A stretch of DNA of 64,000 nt from the NCBI RefSeq assembly GCF_003287875.1, contig NZ_QMKK01000021.1, positions 62,001 through 126,000 of the forward strand, read 5' to 3'. This stretch comes from Martinezella tropici. Lineage in GTDB: Bacteria > Pseudomonadota > Alphaproteobacteria > Rhizobiales > Rhizobiaceae. The notes beneath the pieces were generated by a model, which was not told where the DNA came from, ran no database searches, and was given only the letters and a program-made list of their open reading frames with translations. Shown piece by piece: positions 62,308-64,000 of this stretch. Positions within the stretch are counted from its first letter, which is position 1. Each line of letters begins with the position of its first letter. Made by a program: the position numbers and the translations under genes.

Positions 62308-64000
62308 TTACTGCCCCAAGCGCTGCAAGATATCCGGAACGTGGACCTGATCGGATTTATAGTTTCCGGTCAGCATGTACATCATGATGTTGACGCCGGT
62401 GCGATAGGCGTATTCGCGCTGGGTTTCGTCCGGCGGCACGGTCGGCAGCAGCGGTGAACCGTTTTCATCGATGGCCCAGGCGCCAGCCAGATCATTGCCC
62501 GTTATGATGATCGGCGTCACACCGTCGGAGGTTGCGACCGCATTTGCGTCGCGGCGCACATCCTGCCGCGCCTCCACCCAAAGCGGACTGTCGGCATAGC
62601 GGCCGGGGAAGCTCGACAGAAGATAGAAGGATTTGGTCAGCACGTGTCCTGCCGGTACCGGCTCCAGGGGCGGAATATCGAGATTGGCGAGGATCTGCTG
62701 CAAGCGCTGGCCGTTCGGGCTTGGCGTCGAGGTATCGCCCATCGTGTCGATGGCGTCACGGGTGTCGAACAGCACGGTGCCGCCATTGCGCATATAGGCG
62801 TCGATGCGGTTGATGGCGTCATTGGAAGGCATCGGCGCGGTCGCTGAAACCGGCCAGTAGATCAGGGGGTAAAAGGCCAACTCGTCCTTGGTCAGGTCCA
62901 GCCCGACTGGAGGGCCGGGCTCGAGCGTCGTGCGATAGGTGAGATAGTCGGAGAGGCCGGCAAGGCCGCGCTCCGAGATATGATCGACCTCCGACTCGCC
63001 CGTGACGACATAGGCAAGATGGGTCTTATCCAGCCGCGAAAAGATGGTGTCGTCACCGGGTTTTGAATCGTCGGCCAATGCGATTGCCGGATGCAGGAAG
63101 ATGGCAAGCGAGGCGGCCAGCAGCAGCATCGCTGCGCCACCCGCCATCGTCTTTGCCGATCTGCCGAGGCGCGGGAAGGCGCCATTCATGAACAATACGA
63201 TGATGCTGTCGGCCAGCAGGATCAGGAAGGCGAGGGTGAAGAGGATCGGCTTTGCCGACCAGGCTTCTCCGCCGATTAGGCCCTCCCGTGCGACCGAACC
63301 CAAAGCCGAGGCATCCAGCGGTTTCAGTTGCGTGCCGCTCGAAAGCGTATTCAGTGCGACAAAGCCTTCTTCGGAGCCGTAGAGGCCGGGCGGATTATCG
63401 AAACTTGCAATCGACGCTCCCTTGCCGTTCGGTTCCAGCGGGCGCGCGCTGCCGATTTCGCTGGTCAATACGCCCTTTGCGGTCAGGAGCCGGTAAGGCG
63501 GCATCGCTTCGCTTCCCTTGGCTGCGGCACCTTCCGCCGGAGTGACGCCGCCGGCATGGGACAGTTGCACGATCCGGCGCAGCATTTCGACAAAATCGCC
63601 TGAGATCGGCAGGTCGGACCATTGCGGCTCGGCGCTGACGTGGAAGAGAACGATGCGGCCTGCCTGCATCTGCTTTTCGGTGACCAGCGGAGTGCCGTCG
63701 GCAAGGCTTGCCCAGGTGCGCTCGGCCAGATCCGGCGTCGGCTCGGCCAGGACCTGCCGCTTGATGAGCACATCCTTGGGCTTCGGCATGCCGGCGAAGG
63801 GGCCGAATGCCGGGAAATCGGAAAGTGGCTGCGGCTCTGCCCAGGAAAGTGCGCCGCCGAATGTGCGCTCGCCCTGCCGCAGCGTCACGGGCACGAGCGG
63901 ATCGTCGGCGGGTGCCGCGGCAAGGCGCGGGCCGGCGAAGCGGACGAGCGTGCCGCCATTCTGGATCCACTTCTGCAGCGGCGCATAGGTTTCCTGCGGC
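62308..64000 (-). CDS. DUF4159 domain membrane protein (BatA-like), N-terminus outside window
   Basis: The frame is open from the right edge to the stop at 62308, giving at least 563 residues; the N-terminus is beyond the window. Membrane segments lie near ILFTLAFLILLADSIIVLFM and MLLLAASLAIFLHPAIALA. The C-terminal DUF4159 domain (YPLIYWPVSATAPMPSNDAI, MRNGGTVLFDTRDA) starts near 205 residues from the end. It is probably in the inner membrane with a periplasmic C-terminal domain. It is first or near first in the operon with the 690-residue protein and the acetyltransferase. Confidence 0.75.
   Translation of the reverse strand, partial: PQETYAPLQKWIQNGGTLVRFAGPRLAAAPADDPLVPVTLRQGERTFGGALSWAEPQPLSDFPAFGPFAGMPKPKDVLIKRQVLAEPTPDLAERTWASLADGTPLVTEKQMQAGRIVLFHVSAEPQWSDLPISGDFVEMLRRIVQLSHAGGVTPAEGAAAKGSEAMPPYRLLTAKGVLTSEIGSARPLEPNGKGASIASFDNPPGLYGSEEGFVALNTLSSGTQLKPLDASALGSVAREGLIGGEAWSAKPILFTLAFLILLADSIIVLFMNGAFPRLGRSAKTMAGGAAMLLLAASLAIFLHPAIALADDSKPGDDTIFSRLDKTHLAYVVTGESEVDHISERGLAGLSDYLTYRTTLEPGPPVGLDLTKDELAFYPLIYWPVSATAPMPSNDAINRIDAYMRNGGTVLFDTRDAIDTMGDTSTPSPNGQRLQQILANLDIPPLEPVPAGHVLTKSFYLLSSFPGRYADSPLWVEARQDVRRDANAVATSDGVTPIIITGNDLAGAWAIDENGSPLLPTVPPDETQREYAYRTGVNIMMYMLTGNYKSDQVHVPDILQRLGQ

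Overview
This 64 kb window is chromosomal DNA of an alphaproteobacterium, almost certainly a Rhizobium or close Rhizobiaceae relative. The evidence is GC-rich coding sequence with C/G-ending codons, a BacA/SbmA C-terminus, a NolR-type regulator, the ChoXWV choline transporter, a fused TrpE(G) anthranilate synthase behind a Trp-rich leader peptide, BluB, TGA-N9-TCA iron-responsive operators, and rhizobial intergenic palindromes. The exact species cannot be read from the sequence. I see no rRNA, tRNA, CRISPR array, insertion sequence, prophage or plasmid function. Gene content and codon use look uniform, like ordinary core chromosome.

Layout, left to right. 0-7.3 kb: the end of bacA, an exported polysaccharide deacetylase, an NnrU-like membrane protein, a TPR membrane protein with the GTPase Der, a 2-Cys OhrR-type regulator, a GT4 glycosyltransferase and KDG kinase. 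7.3-12.8 kb: oppABCDF peptide importer on the minus strand. 13-18 kb: GH13 alpha-glucosidase, adenine deaminase and a class III aminotransferase. 18-22.5 kb: NolR-like repressor, a PNPOx-like protein and choXWV. 22.7-33 kb: thymidine kinase, cytochrome c, several poorly characterised envelope proteins, an orphan LuxR regulator, an exported ClpP-fold protein, formate-THF ligase, a PCMT-like methyltransferase and an exported extensin-like M15-type protein. 33-40 kb: a TonB-dependent haem-type receptor with two iron operators, an ABC-F ATPase with a long structured leader, and trpL-trpE(G). 40-46 kb: a VOC protein, bluB, a CDF metal exporter, queF, a DUF2076 protein and a ClpP paralogue. 46-54 kb: a DeoR-MFS-VOC operon with a clear operator, a BenE transporter, a leu leader with leuA, and an ABC exporter. 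54-64 kb: an ECF sigma/anti-sigma pair, a TPR protein, a phosphoesterase, a NUDIX protein, a glutathionyl-hydroquinone reductase, two acetyltransferases and the start of a DUF4159 membrane-protein operon cut by the window edge.

The most distinctive theme is regulation by translated leaders. trpL has a classical attenuator, leuA a leucine-rich leader, and the ABC-F gene a small ORF with a strong Shine-Dalgarno sequence followed by two hairpins. A fourth leader-like ORF ends exactly at a terminator hairpin upstream of the CDF exporter. The ABC-F leader is the best candidate for an undescribed regulatory system, because ABC-F ribosome-protection genes in other bacteria are often switched on by drug-stalled leader translation. 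That link is inference.
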